From VXRD01 sp965232265 (GTDB lineage Bacteria; Latescibacterota; UBA2968), in contig CBDDPH010000002.1 of the NCBI GenBank assembly GCA_965232265.1, positions 3,162,001-3,226,000 of the forward strand: a stretch of DNA of 64,000 nucleotides. Reading direction: 5' to 3'. Positions within the stretch are counted from its first letter, which is position 1, and each line of letters starts with the position of its first letter. Positions 1 through 8,222 of the stretch are shown one piece after another. Both the position numbers and the translations under genes were made by a program. The notes beneath the pieces were generated by a model. That model worked only from the letters and a program-made list of their open reading frames with translations. It was not told where the DNA came from and ran no database searches.

Positions 1-1449
1 GGCAGCTTGCAACGCACTCAAACCTCCGCCCAGCAGGAGTGCTATGGCGACCAATCCCTCAATCGTACACCAGAAAACGCGTTGTGCAACTGGCGCGTCA
101 ACCCTGCCACCTGCTGCAATGGTGTCAATAATCAACGATCCAGAATCCGACGACGTAACAAAAAACACGACGGTCAGCAGCATCGCCACAGATGAAAGCA
201 GTGTCGCCATCGGCAACTTGTCAAACATTTTGAACAATGCGATTTCGAGCTTCCACGCCTCGACATTCTCGGTCACGCCGGTATAGCCCTCAACGATATG
301 TTGATAAAACGCCGTGCCGCTAAAAGTGCCGAACCACAGCAGACATAAAAGCATGGGTAACAGGAGCACAAAGAACACAAATTCGCGTACAGTGCGGCCC
401 TTTGAAATGCGGGCGATAAACGTGCCGACAAACGGCGCCCAGGCAAACCACCACGCCCAGTAGAAAGTCGTCCAGTCTCGTACGAAGGCGACATCCTCGC
501 GTCCAATCCAATTGCTAAGCGGTACAATCTGTGCAAAATAACTGCCGAATCCTGCGAAAATACTGCGAAAAATGTAGAGCGTTGGACCCAGTGAGATAAC
601 AGCCAACAGCAACAAAAACGCGAGCATGATATTGAACTGGCTCAAACGCTTGATACCGACATTAATACCCGTCACCACCGATATGAGCGCGATGGACGTG
701 ATCGCCACAATCAGCACCACCATAGTGGTGTTATTCGCGGGAATATCAAACAGATAGTTTAATCCGGAAGTCACCTGCTGAACCCCCAAACCGAGGGAAG
801 TTGCAAGCCCAAACAATCCCGCAAATATCGCAAACGTGTCAATAACATGTCCTGGCCAGCCCCAGATGCGGTCGCCAAACAGGGGATAGAACGCCGAGCG
901 AATGGTAAGGGGCAATCCCCTGTTGTACGCAAAATAGCCCAAAGCGAGTCCAACCACGCCATAAATTGCCCAACCGTGTAGTCCCCAATGAAAAACCGTC
1001 GCCGCGATTCCCACGGCAACGGCATCCTCTGTTCCGGGCGTAATACCGAGTGGTGGCGCCTTAAAATAGTACACCGGCTCCGCCACCCCAAAAAACAGCA
1101 AACCTATGCCCACGCCAGCCGCAAAGAGCATGGCAAGATAGGTTAAATAGGAGTATTCGGGTTTTGCATCTGCGCCGCCCAGGCGCACCTTCCCAAGAGG
1201 TGACAGTGCCACATAAAAACAAAAGAGCACCACAAGATTGGCTGAAATAATAAAAAACCAATCGAGATTCGCAGTGAGCCACTCGCGAATATTTTTAAAC
1301 CCTTCAGTCGCGGCTTCCTGAAAAACAAGAGCACCAGTGACAAATGCGATAATGGTAATACCGGCAATCACAAACACTGGCGTCAGGTAGATATCTAAAC
1401 CGAATAGCTTGCGATATTCCCTATCATGTAATCCTTCGTGTATTTGCAA
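1..1449 (-). CDS. BCCT-family (betaine/choline/carnitine) transporter, 3' end cut by window edge
   Basis: The minus-strand frame is open from 1449 to base 1 without a stop, so only the N-terminal 483 residues are present. It is a polytopic inner-membrane transporter of the BCCT family, which takes up compatible solutes such as glycine betaine or choline with Na+ or H+. Seen: the signature WTTFYWAWWFAWAPFVGTF (codons around 424-477), GLHGWAIYGVVGLALGYFAY (about 910-970) and FVTSSDSGS (about 137-165). These are the conserved tryptophan-rich and TM segments of the family. No ATG lies in frame after the upstream stop at 1483-1485. A TTG at 1447-1449 is preceded by GGAAGGA at good spacing and is my chosen start. 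Substrate cannot be read from the sequence. Confidence 0.88.
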   Translation of the reverse strand, partial: MQIHEGLHDREYRKLFGLDIYLTPVFVIAGITIIAFVTGALVFQEAATEGFKNIREWLTANLDWFFIISANLVVLFCFYVALSPLGKVRLGGADAKPEYSYLTYLAMLFAAGVGIGLLFFGVAEPVYYFKAPPLGITPGTEDAVAVGIAATVFHWGLHGWAIYGVVGLALGYFAYNRGLPLTIRSAFYPLFGDRIWGWPGHVIDTFAIFAGLFGLATSLGLGVQQVTSGLNYLFDIPANNTTMVVLIVAITSIALISVVTGINVGIKRLSQFNIMLAFLLLLAVISLGPTLYIFRSIFAGFGSYFAQIVPLSNWIGREDVAFVRDWTTFYWAWWFAWAPFVGTFIARISKGRTVREFVFFVLLLPMLLCLLWFGTFSGTAFYQHIVEGYTGVTENVEAWKLEIALFKMFDKLPMATLLSSVAMLLTVVFFVTSSDSGSLIIDTIAAGGRVDAPVAQRVFWCTIEGLVAIALLLGGGLSALQAA

Positions 1450-1551
1450 AGCGTTCCTTCCGTCAATGTCCGAGTTGATATGTCACCGCCAGCTTGAATC
1501 GCCGGCCTTTGGGATTGTGCGTCAAGTCGTCCCCTACCATTATGTAAAATT

Positions 1552-2601
1552 TCATCCGTATCGCACACCTGTGGGAACAACATCAGTCTCTTTGCCCTCT
1601 TGCATCGCCAGAGCCGTATTCAGCGTGCTCCACAAGTCATGCTCGGCATGATATCCGAGCAGATTTTGGGTTTTTGTTCGATCAAATTCAAAAAAATTCG
1701 GCGAGGACATGGTCGCTTCTGTATAGCCTACGCCGAGATAATCGGCAACTTTTGGAACATCGTCTTCCCACACGATGAGCATGCCGCCCAAGGTAAATGC
1801 CTCGCCCACGGCTTCATCGCGCTCCAAACTCAGAGAAAGGCCCAGGGCGATATCCCGCACATCCGCCCACTCCTGCTTAAAACTCCTGCCATCGGGGCAT
1901 CGGCTAACCAGAACCCGCGCGCCATCTGCCCAGGCTTTTTCCAGAGACGCGAGTTGCGCCCTCTGTTCATCTGTGGAGTTTTTCTGCCGTCGCAACCGTT
2001 CGAGCACAGGTCTGAGCGGACAAAATTTGGGAACGCCGTCTTCGGTCAAAAATTCACTCGGTTCAAAAATGGTCGCAAACCGACACACAACGCTCGGAAC
2101 GCCGTATTGAACGTGGTAATTCATCACCAGTTCTTCGCCGATCCACTTGGTCAAAAAATACGGCATCGCATGAGTCACGCTGACCATATCTTCGGAAATC
2201 GGCTTCTCGAACAAACGCCCAGATTCTTCAACCTTCCAGTATATCGCTTCTGTACACGCATAGACAAAACGCTGCAAATTGAGGGCTTTCTCGCGCACCG
2301 CTTCGAGCAAATGGAGCGTGCCCAGCCCATTGATCTGCAAATATTCGATATGGCTATGCGGGCTTGCAAAAGCCGCTGCCAGGTGATATACGGCATCCAC
2401 ACCCTCAACCGCGCGAGATACGGCATCGTAATCGCGCAAGTCGCCTTCTACGACCTCGACTTCATCAATGCCTTCCCATTTGTCCGCCCGGCTGGCATCG
2501 CCGGGATAGACAAAGCCGCGTATGTCGTGGCCCTTATCGAGCAAACGTCTGACCAGATTACCCCCTACCCTACCGTGTGATCCCGTCACGAGAATTTTCA
2601 T
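1552..2601 (-). CDS. NAD-dependent epimerase/dehydratase (extended SDR)
   Basis: A 349-aa Rossmann-fold enzyme. The N-terminus has the nucleotide-binding glycine motif TGSHGRVGG (residues 6-14), followed by DLRD (about 55) and YHLAAAF (about 72-78), as in extended short-chain dehydrogenases acting on nucleotide sugars or similar substrates. The catalytic YxxxK is YFLTK near residue 148. The start is supported by GGGAGGG upstream of ATG 2601. It lies 19 bp downstream of the aspartate kinase gene, so the two are probably co-transcribed, although no pathway link is obvious. Substrate is unknown; this is a family-level call. Confidence 0.88.
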   Translation of the reverse strand: MKILVTGSHGRVGGNLVRRLLDKGHDIRGFVYPGDASRADKWEGIDEVEVVEGDLRDYDAVSRAVEGVDAVYHLAAAFASPHSHIEYLQINGLGTLHLLEAVREKALNLQRFVYACTEAIYWKVEESGRLFEKPISEDMVSVTHAMPYFLTKWIGEELVMNYHVQYGVPSVVCRFATIFEPSEFLTEDGVPKFCPLRPVLERLRRQKNSTDEQRAQLASLEKAWADGARVLVSRCPDGRSFKQEWADVRDIALGLSLSLERDEAVGEAFTLGGMLIVWEDDVPKVADYLGVGYTEATMSSPNFFEFDRTKTQNLLGYHAEHDLWSTLNTALAMQEGKETDVVPTGVRYG

Positions 2602-2620
2602 AAATCCCTCCCCAGTTTTT

Positions 2621-3928
2621 TTATTTTACAAAAGCGCGATAAATCGCGACCAGTGCTGTGTCGAGATCGGCTTCTTCGACCCCCACAATAATATTGATCT
2701 CTGAAGCCCCCTGATCGATCACCCGCACATTCACACCTGCATCTGCCAGCGCCGTAAACAGACGCGCCGCAATGCCAACCCTGTGCGACATACCCTCGCC
2801 AACCGTCGCAATCAGCGCAAGTCCGCTGATCAGTTCGATGCGATCAGGCTCGATAATGCGTTGAATGTCTTCGACGAGCAGTTCGCCCTTGCCGTCCAAT
2901 TGCTCATCCTGTATGATCACCGACATGGTATCGATACCAGAAGGCGTGTGATCATAACTGATCCCGTGTCGCGCGACCACCTCCAGGACCCGCTGCCCAA
3001 ACCCCGTCATCTGATTCATCAGATCTTTTTCGATAAACAACATACTAAAATTGGGACGCCCTGCAACCCCGGCGATCATGCGCTCTGTAAGCTCTCGGCT
3101 CGGCAAAATCAGCGTGCCCGCATCCCCTGGTCGATTGGTATTTCGTATGTGAATGGGGATTTTTGCCGTTCGCACCGGAAACATCGCCTCGTCGTGCAAA
3201 ACATCCGCTCCCATATAGGCCAACTCGCGCATTTCTCGATACGTAATTTCCTCTACGGGCAAGGGATCGGGCACCATGCGGGGATCGGCCATGAGCAACC
3301 CGGACACATCCGTCCAATTTTCGTACACTTCTGCCCCAACTGCACGGGCGACAATTGCACCGGTAATATCCGATCCCCCGCGCGAAAATGTCACGATCTC
3401 GCCCTCTGCATCCGCGCCGTAAAATCCCGGAATAACATAGAGCCGCCCACCTGAAAGACGCGCCTGCAAACGGGAATATGAATCGCTATCGAGCCGCCCA
3501 TCGGTCCGAAAGAGAATTGCCTCTGCTGGATCGACAAACTCGGCACCCAAAACATCGGCCAAAATGCGCCCGCACAAATACTCGCCCCGAGACGCCACAT
3601 AATCTCGCCCTGCGCCATCCGCTATCTTATTCTCGACTTCAGCGAGCAATCTCTCCATATCAATCGACACACCAAGAGCCTTTGAGAGCACCAAATAACG
3701 CGCACTAATTTTGTTAAAAGGCTCTGAAAAATCGACATTTTGTCGTGCGAGTTCATAGCACAAATAGAGCAAATCGGTAATTTTTGTATCGCCATCAAAC
3801 CGCTTACCCGGCGCGGAAGGCACGATAAAACAGCGGCGTTCATCGCTTCGCACAATAGACACCACCTTCTCGACCTGCGCGGCATCGGCCACCGATGAGC
3901 CGCCAAATTTACAAACAATTTTTTTCAT
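2621..3928 (-). CDS. Aspartate kinase
   Basis: A 435-aa monofunctional aspartokinase, which phosphorylates L-aspartate as the first step to lysine, threonine and methionine. The amino-acid-kinase domain begins with KFGGSSV (residues 7-13), then SAPGKR (about 38-43), TKITDL, and the FSRGGSDITG motif near residue 205. The C-terminal 130 residues (GVNVRVIDQGASEINIIVGV) look like paired ACT domains for allosteric control. The SAPGKR form and the length match the Bacteroidetes/Clostridia-type single-function enzymes more than E. coli LysC. Only a weak ribosome site is seen before ATG 3928. No other biosynthesis gene is adjacent. Confidence 0.93.
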   Translation of the reverse strand: MKKIVCKFGGSSVADAAQVEKVVSIVRSDERRCFIVPSAPGKRFDGDTKITDLLYLCYELARQNVDFSEPFNKISARYLVLSKALGVSIDMERLLAEVENKIADGAGRDYVASRGEYLCGRILADVLGAEFVDPAEAILFRTDGRLDSDSYSRLQARLSGGRLYVIPGFYGADAEGEIVTFSRGGSDITGAIVARAVGAEVYENWTDVSGLLMADPRMVPDPLPVEEITYREMRELAYMGADVLHDEAMFPVRTAKIPIHIRNTNRPGDAGTLILPSRELTERMIAGVAGRPNFSMLFIEKDLMNQMTGFGQRVLEVVARHGISYDHTPSGIDTMSVIIQDEQLDGKGELLVEDIQRIIEPDRIELISGLALIATVGEGMSHRVGIAARLFTALADAGVNVRVIDQGASEINIIVGVEEADLDTALVAIYRAFVK

Positions 3929-4060
3929 AACTCAGTTGTCAGTTGTCAGTAGGAACAGGTTGAACTGCTATCGCAGCATCGCTCGAAACCTACCCCTACA
4001 TTGGCGGATTACAAACCCGCCCCTACATCTTGCCTTTCATCTGCGTCCATCTGCGGATAC
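3929..4060. repeat. Intergenic spacer made of dispersed repeat text
   Basis: The 132-bp gap holds a short tandem (CAGTTGTCAGTTGTCAGT near 3934), a CCCCTACA/CCCGCCCCTACA doublet (about 3990-4025) and a CATCTGCGTCCATCTGCGGA segment (about 4037-4056). The last of these reappears, rearranged, at 62787-62820. It has no coding appearance and looks like short mobile or amplified spacer sequence. Confidence 0.5.
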
Positions 4061-4990
4061 TTAAGACGCTATCCTCCCGCGCTGTTGTCGCAACTCTTTG
4101 AGCAATAGCTTTGCCTCGCCCATATTCCCATCGATGTTCACGGCTTCATTGAGTGCTCTTATCGCCTCGTCGAGATGGGTCATGTCTTCTGTATCCTGAT
4201 AGATATACGCATAACACAGACCAATGACATGATAGGCGCGCGCGCGGTCATTATCAGATAAAAATTCATAGCTCAAAGCCTCTTTTGCCAGTGCGACACC
4301 CTGCTGGTAATCTTCTGCTTTGCTCTGCCAAAATATGCAATAGGCGGCAAAGACTTTAGCCCGTGAGATCACATCCTCGCCCGAAGCATAATCCAATCCC
4401 TGATTGATGATACCCAGTGCGCGATTGTAATCGCGAAAAGACTTGTCAATTAACATCTCTGTAATATTCAGCGCGTCCTTACACAACTGATCCTGCCAGA
4501 AACGATTTGATGGAATGGGGCGAAAGGTGTAGCGCGACCACATGCGATCTTGCTTCTCCCATATTCCCATAACCTGTTCTTTTATTTGTACAGCCCCGGT
4601 ATTGGCCGCAATACGCGTGATAAGATGTATTTGATTACTGTAATTGGTGCCGAGCTTTTTCAATGCGGCAAAATAATCGGGCGCGATCTCGACCACACTC
4701 TCGTAAAATGCCTCTATACTGTCTTTCGGAATAACTACCCGATCCGCCAAGCGCGTCTGTACCTGCTCGAGCATAGCCCGCCGCGCACGCGCTGTTTTTT
4801 CGGCCTCAGTATGTGGAAATTGCGCTGAAATTTCTCCATATCGCGCAATCGCCTGCGGCAAATCATCCAATTCTTCTTCCAGATCCCGGACAGAAGCCAG
4901 CATGCGCTGGGCATCGCTTTCCAAATTACTATCCTGTCCTCCACACCCAATGAGTCCCGACAACAATAAGACAACACATCTTAGTTTCAT
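4061..4990 (-). CDS. Putative TPR-containing lipoprotein
   Basis: 309 aa. The N-terminus has a short signal peptide ending in the lipobox LIGC (Cys16), so it should be lipid-anchored in the cell envelope. Residues 30-80 (DDLPQAIARYGEISAQFPHT) and 230-300 (RARAYHVIGLCYAYIYQDT, then DEAIRALNEAVNIDGNMGEA) have the helix-pair pattern of tetratricopeptide repeats; the middle is helical without recognisable motifs. Start ATG 4990 has a strong GGAGGA site. It lies 15 bp downstream of hprK and is probably the last gene of the 6749-to-4061 operon. Function is unknown; TPR proteins normally act as protein-interaction scaffolds. Confidence 0.75.
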   Translation of the reverse strand: MKLRCVVLLLSGLIGCGGQDSNLESDAQRMLASVRDLEEELDDLPQAIARYGEISAQFPHTEAEKTARARRAMLEQVQTRLADRVVIPKDSIEAFYESVVEIAPDYFAALKKLGTNYSNQIHLITRIAANTGAVQIKEQVMGIWEKQDRMWSRYTFRPIPSNRFWQDQLCKDALNITEMLIDKSFRDYNRALGIINQGLDYASGEDVISRAKVFAAYCIFWQSKAEDYQQGVALAKEALSYEFLSDNDRARAYHVIGLCYAYIYQDTEDMTHLDEAIRALNEAVNIDGNMGEAKLLLKELRQQRGRIAS

Positions 4991-5005
4991 TTATTCCTCC
5001 AAAGA

Positions 5006-5974
5006 TCATTCGATATCCGCGCGAATAGACATATCGTCCCGGATTTTATTTTTCATGCGCTCAACCAGACGGCGATTAAATTCTTGCGCCGTGTGATAGC
5101 CCTGTATTTTGAGCTGATAATTCAGAGCAATCGTCTCTGCAATCACCGTGATATTTTTTCCCGGATAGATCGGCACTGTAACCTGTGGCACCTCGAGGTC
5201 GAGAATCGAGACCCAATCCTCATCGAGTCCAATGCGGTCATACGCCGCAGTCTCATCCCATTTTATGAGCTTGACAACAACTTCAATGCGCTTCTGCATG
5301 CGAACGGCGCGCACACCAAACATATTGCGGACATTCAAAATGCCAAGACCACGTATTTCTATATGGTCGCGCAGTGTTTCCCCGCTGCTGCCTACAATTA
5401 TGCCTTGTAACTTGCGCGACACGAGTACGACATCATCTGCGACCAATCGATGCCCGCGTTCAACGAGATCAACGGCAATTTCACTTTTTCCAATCCCACT
5501 TGCACCGACGAATAACAGCCCAATGCCATACACATCGACCAGCGAACCGTGAATAGCCGTTCGCGGTGCAAACACATCGTCGAGATAATAAGAAAAAAGG
5601 TGGGCAAACTTGGTGGTCGCAAACGGCGTGGTCAGCAGGGGAATTTGTTGCACATTGGACAACTCAATCATGACGGGCAGTACTTCATTGCCGTCTGTGA
5701 TAACCATACAGGGAATATCAAACTGAAAAATGGTTTCAAGGGTCTGGCGGCAAACATCGGGTTCAAGGCTCGACAGATAGAGCATCTCCGTATTGCCCAT
5801 AACCTGAACGCGGTCAAAAGTAAAAAGACCGAGAAAACCCGTAAGAGCGAGACCGGGCCGATGAACATCGCTGGTAGATAGCGTGTTGTCAATGCCCCCC
5901 TGTCCAGCAACGGACGAGAGCGCGAGTTGATCGCCATAATCCTCTAACATCTTGCCAATAGAAATCTGCGGCAC
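5006..5974 (-). CDS. hprK: HPr kinase/phosphorylase
   Basis: 322 aa, normal for the family. HprK uses ATP or PPi to phosphorylate a serine of HPr (or its NPr-like relatives) and reverses this with Pi. Seen: N-terminal regulatory domain, then the C-terminal kinase with Walker A GASGIGKSE (about residue 152-160), LVADDVV (about 174-180) and the HprK signature EIRGLGILNVR (about 203-213). The start is GTG 5974, three bases after the hpf stop, with GAGG eight bases upstream. The hpf-hprK order is the one known next to rpoN/ptsN genes in many Gram-negative bacteria, where it links phosphotransfer regulation to nutrient state. No pts gene is in the window. Confidence 0.95.
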   Translation of the reverse strand: MPQISIGKMLEDYGDQLALSSVAGQGGIDNTLSTSDVHRPGLALTGFLGLFTFDRVQVMGNTEMLYLSSLEPDVCRQTLETIFQFDIPCMVITDGNEVLPVMIELSNVQQIPLLTTPFATTKFAHLFSYYLDDVFAPRTAIHGSLVDVYGIGLLFVGASGIGKSEIAVDLVERGHRLVADDVVLVSRKLQGIIVGSSGETLRDHIEIRGLGILNVRNMFGVRAVRMQKRIEVVVKLIKWDETAAYDRIGLDEDWVSILDLEVPQVTVPIYPGKNITVIAETIALNYQLKIQGYHTAQEFNRRLVERMKNKIRDDMSIRADIE

Positions 5975-5977
5975 GGC

Positions 5978-6292
5978 TTATGCCTCATTTAGACTGGAAA
6001 TAACGCGCGGTTTTCTGCGTCGATCATGGAGTTTCTTCAATTGTCGGATCATCTTCTTTGCCGAACCGTCAATAACGGGAAAAAGCTTGTTGCCAGTGTT
6101 GGAAGCTTTGAGGGTCTGCCCGTGTACATTGACAATAATATCAACGCGAAATGCAGGCTCCTCTTTTGTAATCTTGACATGACACCCCAGCACGGGCGTG
6201 TAAAATCGCTCAAATCGGGACACAGCAGCGTTAATATGGGTGCGCGTGCTGTCCGAGACCTGGTAATGATGTCCAGAAATGTCAATTTGCAT
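5978..6292 (-). CDS. hpf: Ribosome hibernation promoting factor (HPF/RaiA/YfiA family)
   Basis: 104 aa, the short HPF form. It begins MQIDISGHHYQVSDSTRTHI, the typical first strand and helix of the family, followed by a VDIIVNVHGQTLKA strand and the basic helix KKMIRQLKKLHDRRRKP, which docks into the 30S decoding region. A longer in-frame reading begins at 6403, but that portion overlaps the upstream gene and is unrelated. ATG 6292 has AGGAGGA upstream and is the start. It is expected to dimerise or silence ribosomes in stationary phase, and is co-transcribed with an anti-sigma-type kinase and hprK. Confidence 0.9.
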   Translation of the reverse strand: MQIDISGHHYQVSDSTRTHINAAVSRFERFYTPVLGCHVKITKEEPAFRVDIIVNVHGQTLKASNTGNKLFPVIDGSAKKMIRQLKKLHDRRRKPRVISSLNEA

Positions 6293-6302
6293 GGCGTCCT
6301 CC

Positions 6303-6749
6303 TCAACAGTGAGATGGTGACGACTTGGAAGAAAAATACTTGACCATCTTAACCAGCGTGCCTGTTTGTGAGGGCATAAAATCCACCTCATCCATAAACG
6401 CACGCATCATCAAAAGCCCGCGCCCAGAATCATTCATCAAATTTTCCGGCGCAAGTGGATCAGGTGCAACCTTGGGATCAAATCCCCCACCCTCATCTTG
6501 CACCCAAACCGTGATGGAAGCGGGATGGATATCGATCTTGAGATGTACTTGCTTAGAGGCATCTTCACCATTGCCATGGTCAATCGCATTATTGAGTGCT
6601 TCCATGACCGCAACCATCAGATCGACTTGCTCATCTTCTGAAGTGCCAGCTATCCGAACGGCCGACTCAACAACCTGGGCAAAAGCGTTGAGATGCTCGT
6701 ACAAACTTGGGGCACTGTGCGTCAACACTTGAGGTGATGAATTGGACAT
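6303..6749 (-). CDS. RsbW-like anti-sigma regulatory factor (serine-protein kinase, HATPase fold)
   Basis: 148 aa GHKL ATP-binding protein of the RsbW/SpoIIAB family. The N-box EALNNAIDHGN (about residues 50-60), G1 DEGGGFDP (about 84-91) and G2 SGRGLLMMRAFMDEV (about 108-122) are all present. Such proteins phosphorylate an anti-sigma-factor antagonist and sequester a sigma factor in partner-switching stress circuits. No STAS antagonist or sigma gene is adjacent, so the partner is unknown. ATG 6749 has a GGAGG site. It is first in the operon running rsbW-like, hpf, hprK, lipoprotein, which suggests a stress or stationary-phase regulatory unit. Confidence 0.88.
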   Translation of the reverse strand: MSNSSPQVLTHSAPSLYEHLNAFAQVVESAVRIAGTSEDEQVDLMVAVMEALNNAIDHGNGEDASKQVHLKIDIHPASITVWVQDEGGGFDPKVAPDPLAPENLMNDSGRGLLMMRAFMDEVDFMPSQTGTLVKMVKYFSSKSSPSHC

Positions 6750-6866
6750 AGGGCCTCCAAAATTTGTGCTATCAGTACCCGGTCATCCGTCCCCACGCAA
6801 GCACGACATTAGCAGAACTATGGGGGAGTAGCTCTCTCAAATCCCATCTATTACAGCTCAATCTTG

Positions 6867-6895
6867 ACTATACACTATATTTTCACGGCTGTCAA
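6867..6895 (-). promoter_or_regulatory. Consensus sigma-70 promoter for the rsbW-like/hpf/hprK operon
   Basis: On the minus strand TTGACA (6895-6890), a 17-base spacer and TATAGT (6872-6867). It lies about 110 bases upstream of ATG 6749. Confidence 0.75.
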
Positions 6896-6917
6896 GCATG
6901 GGGCGTCAACTTCACCC

Positions 6918-6946
6918 TTGACCCAAACTATGGAAAAAAGTATAAT
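6918..6946 (+). promoter_or_regulatory. Consensus sigma-70 promoter for the antiporter-like gene pair
   Basis: TTGACC (6918-6923), a 17-base spacer and TATAAT (6941-6946). Transcription would start near 6953, which places the translation start at 6995 and rules out the longer in-frame reading from 6764. Confidence 0.75.
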
Positions 6947-6994
6947 CCTCCGCGTTCAAGACGACACCAGCCATTCCCAACGTGTAGGCATTTT

Positions 6995-8212
6995 ATGGCC
7001 TTTATTTTTTGCTTACTTGCCGGTTTTGGAGCTTTTTTTTTCGGTCAAAAAATTTTCCGGTGGATGCCGCCATACCCGCTGATAGATAGTCTGCGAATAG
7101 GCAGAGCACATTATCTGCTCATCGGTGTTCTCGTAGGGATATTTTTTTTTGAAACCGGTGAAGTGTTCCACTTGTTTGAAGTAGTGAGATACAATTGTAT
7201 TGGCGCTATTTTGCTGTGGATTGGCCTGCAAGCAGGCCTGTCAACAGACCTCCAAAATCTGCGGAATCAGGGCATCTCAGTGATTTACTCACAAACAGCC
7301 GTCGTACTCGCCACGAGCGGATTCACTGTCCTTGCGGCCTTCGCCAGTGGTTCGATACTTTACCGCTACCTCGGATTGCTCCAAAATTTGCCTCTCACCA
7401 TAGTTCTGCTCACCTGCTTTGCTCTTACTGCCCGCTTTCCCACACCTTTTTTTCAGTGGCCCAACCGCCCTATACCAAACCCAGTTCCGGGTCAAAACCT
7501 ACCACTTGGCAATATTACGGCCATGGCCGTGTTGTGCATCGCTTTCCCACCTCTTGCTGAAAACCCTATTTTTTATTTGAGAAGTTTGCCATTTATAGGC
7601 GCAACTGGTATTGCACTATTCATGATAGGGATAGGTGTATTTGGAGGCATTGCGCTCGATTTTTCTTTTCGCAGTCATCGCACAGGTGCCCGCGCACTAA
7701 GCCTCGCCCTGGGCATTGTGATCGCCCTTTCTGGATTGTGCCAGGTGCCGAATTTGCCATCTCTTGCTGTGGGATTTCTATCGGGAATTTGGCTGATTAA
7801 CACAACTGTGGCAAAACGCGAGATCGCGGAATTTACAACACGCGCAAATGATGTAATTGAACCGATCTTTTTCGTACTGGTTGGCTCAATAATAGGAGAA
7901 TTTGGTGGCGATATATTTTTTCTTTGGTCCCCTCTTTTTCCACTTGCCCTCACAATGATACTCGTGCGTGGAATGGGCCGCACAATCGGTTTCACGATCT
8001 CCCAAAGCCTTTGGCAAATACCGCAAACTTGGCGCGAATTGCTCACTATGAGTTGGCATCCGCAGGGCACGCTGAGTATCGCTGTTGGCGTACAGGCCAT
8101 TTACCTTCTCGACTTTCAGCACCACACGCTCATTACGGGCCTCGTGATTGCCGTTTTTTTAAGCCAAATAATACTCATTCCGCCCGCAAAATCGCCGCAA
8201 TCTCACCCTTGA
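6995..8212 (+). CDS. Polytopic membrane protein, cation:proton antiporter-like (Kef/CPA2 type)
   Basis: 405 aa from ATG 6995. About ten to twelve hydrophobic segments run along the whole length, including AILLWIGLQAGLSTDLQNLR, a shape and half-motif resembling the Na+/H+ exchanger domain of CPA2 antiporters, which swap cations for protons across the inner membrane. The frame is open up to 6764, but that upstream part is not protein-like and contains the promoter. The ribosome site is weak. A second membrane protein of similar plan follows 10 bp later, so the two probably form a pair. The family assignment comes from topology and a few motifs; ion specificity is not determinable. Confidence 0.62.
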   Translation: MAFIFCLLAGFGAFFFGQKIFRWMPPYPLIDSLRIGRAHYLLIGVLVGIFFFETGEVFHLFEVVRYNCIGAILLWIGLQAGLSTDLQNLRNQGISVIYSQTAVVLATSGFTVLAAFASGSILYRYLGLLQNLPLTIVLLTCFALTARFPTPFFQWPNRPIPNPVPGQNLPLGNITAMAVLCIAFPPLAENPIFYLRSLPFIGATGIALFMIGIGVFGGIALDFSFRSHRTGARALSLALGIVIALSGLCQVPNLPSLAVGFLSGIWLINTTVAKREIAEFTTRANDVIEPIFFVLVGSIIGEFGGDIFFLWSPLFPLALTMILVRGMGRTIGFTISQSLWQIPQTWRELLTMSWHPQGTLSIAVGVQAIYLLDFQHHTLITGLVIAVFLSQIILIPPAKSPQSHP

Positions 8213-8222
8213 GACAATTCCC

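Noticed and set aside
1600..2580. 326-aa plus-strand frame opposite the epimerase gene
   Set aside because: The epimerase has all family motifs; this frame is a shadow.
6764..6994. In-frame upstream extension of the antiporter-like gene
   Set aside because: It contains a consensus promoter and non-protein-like residues; ATG 6995 lies just after the predicted transcript start.
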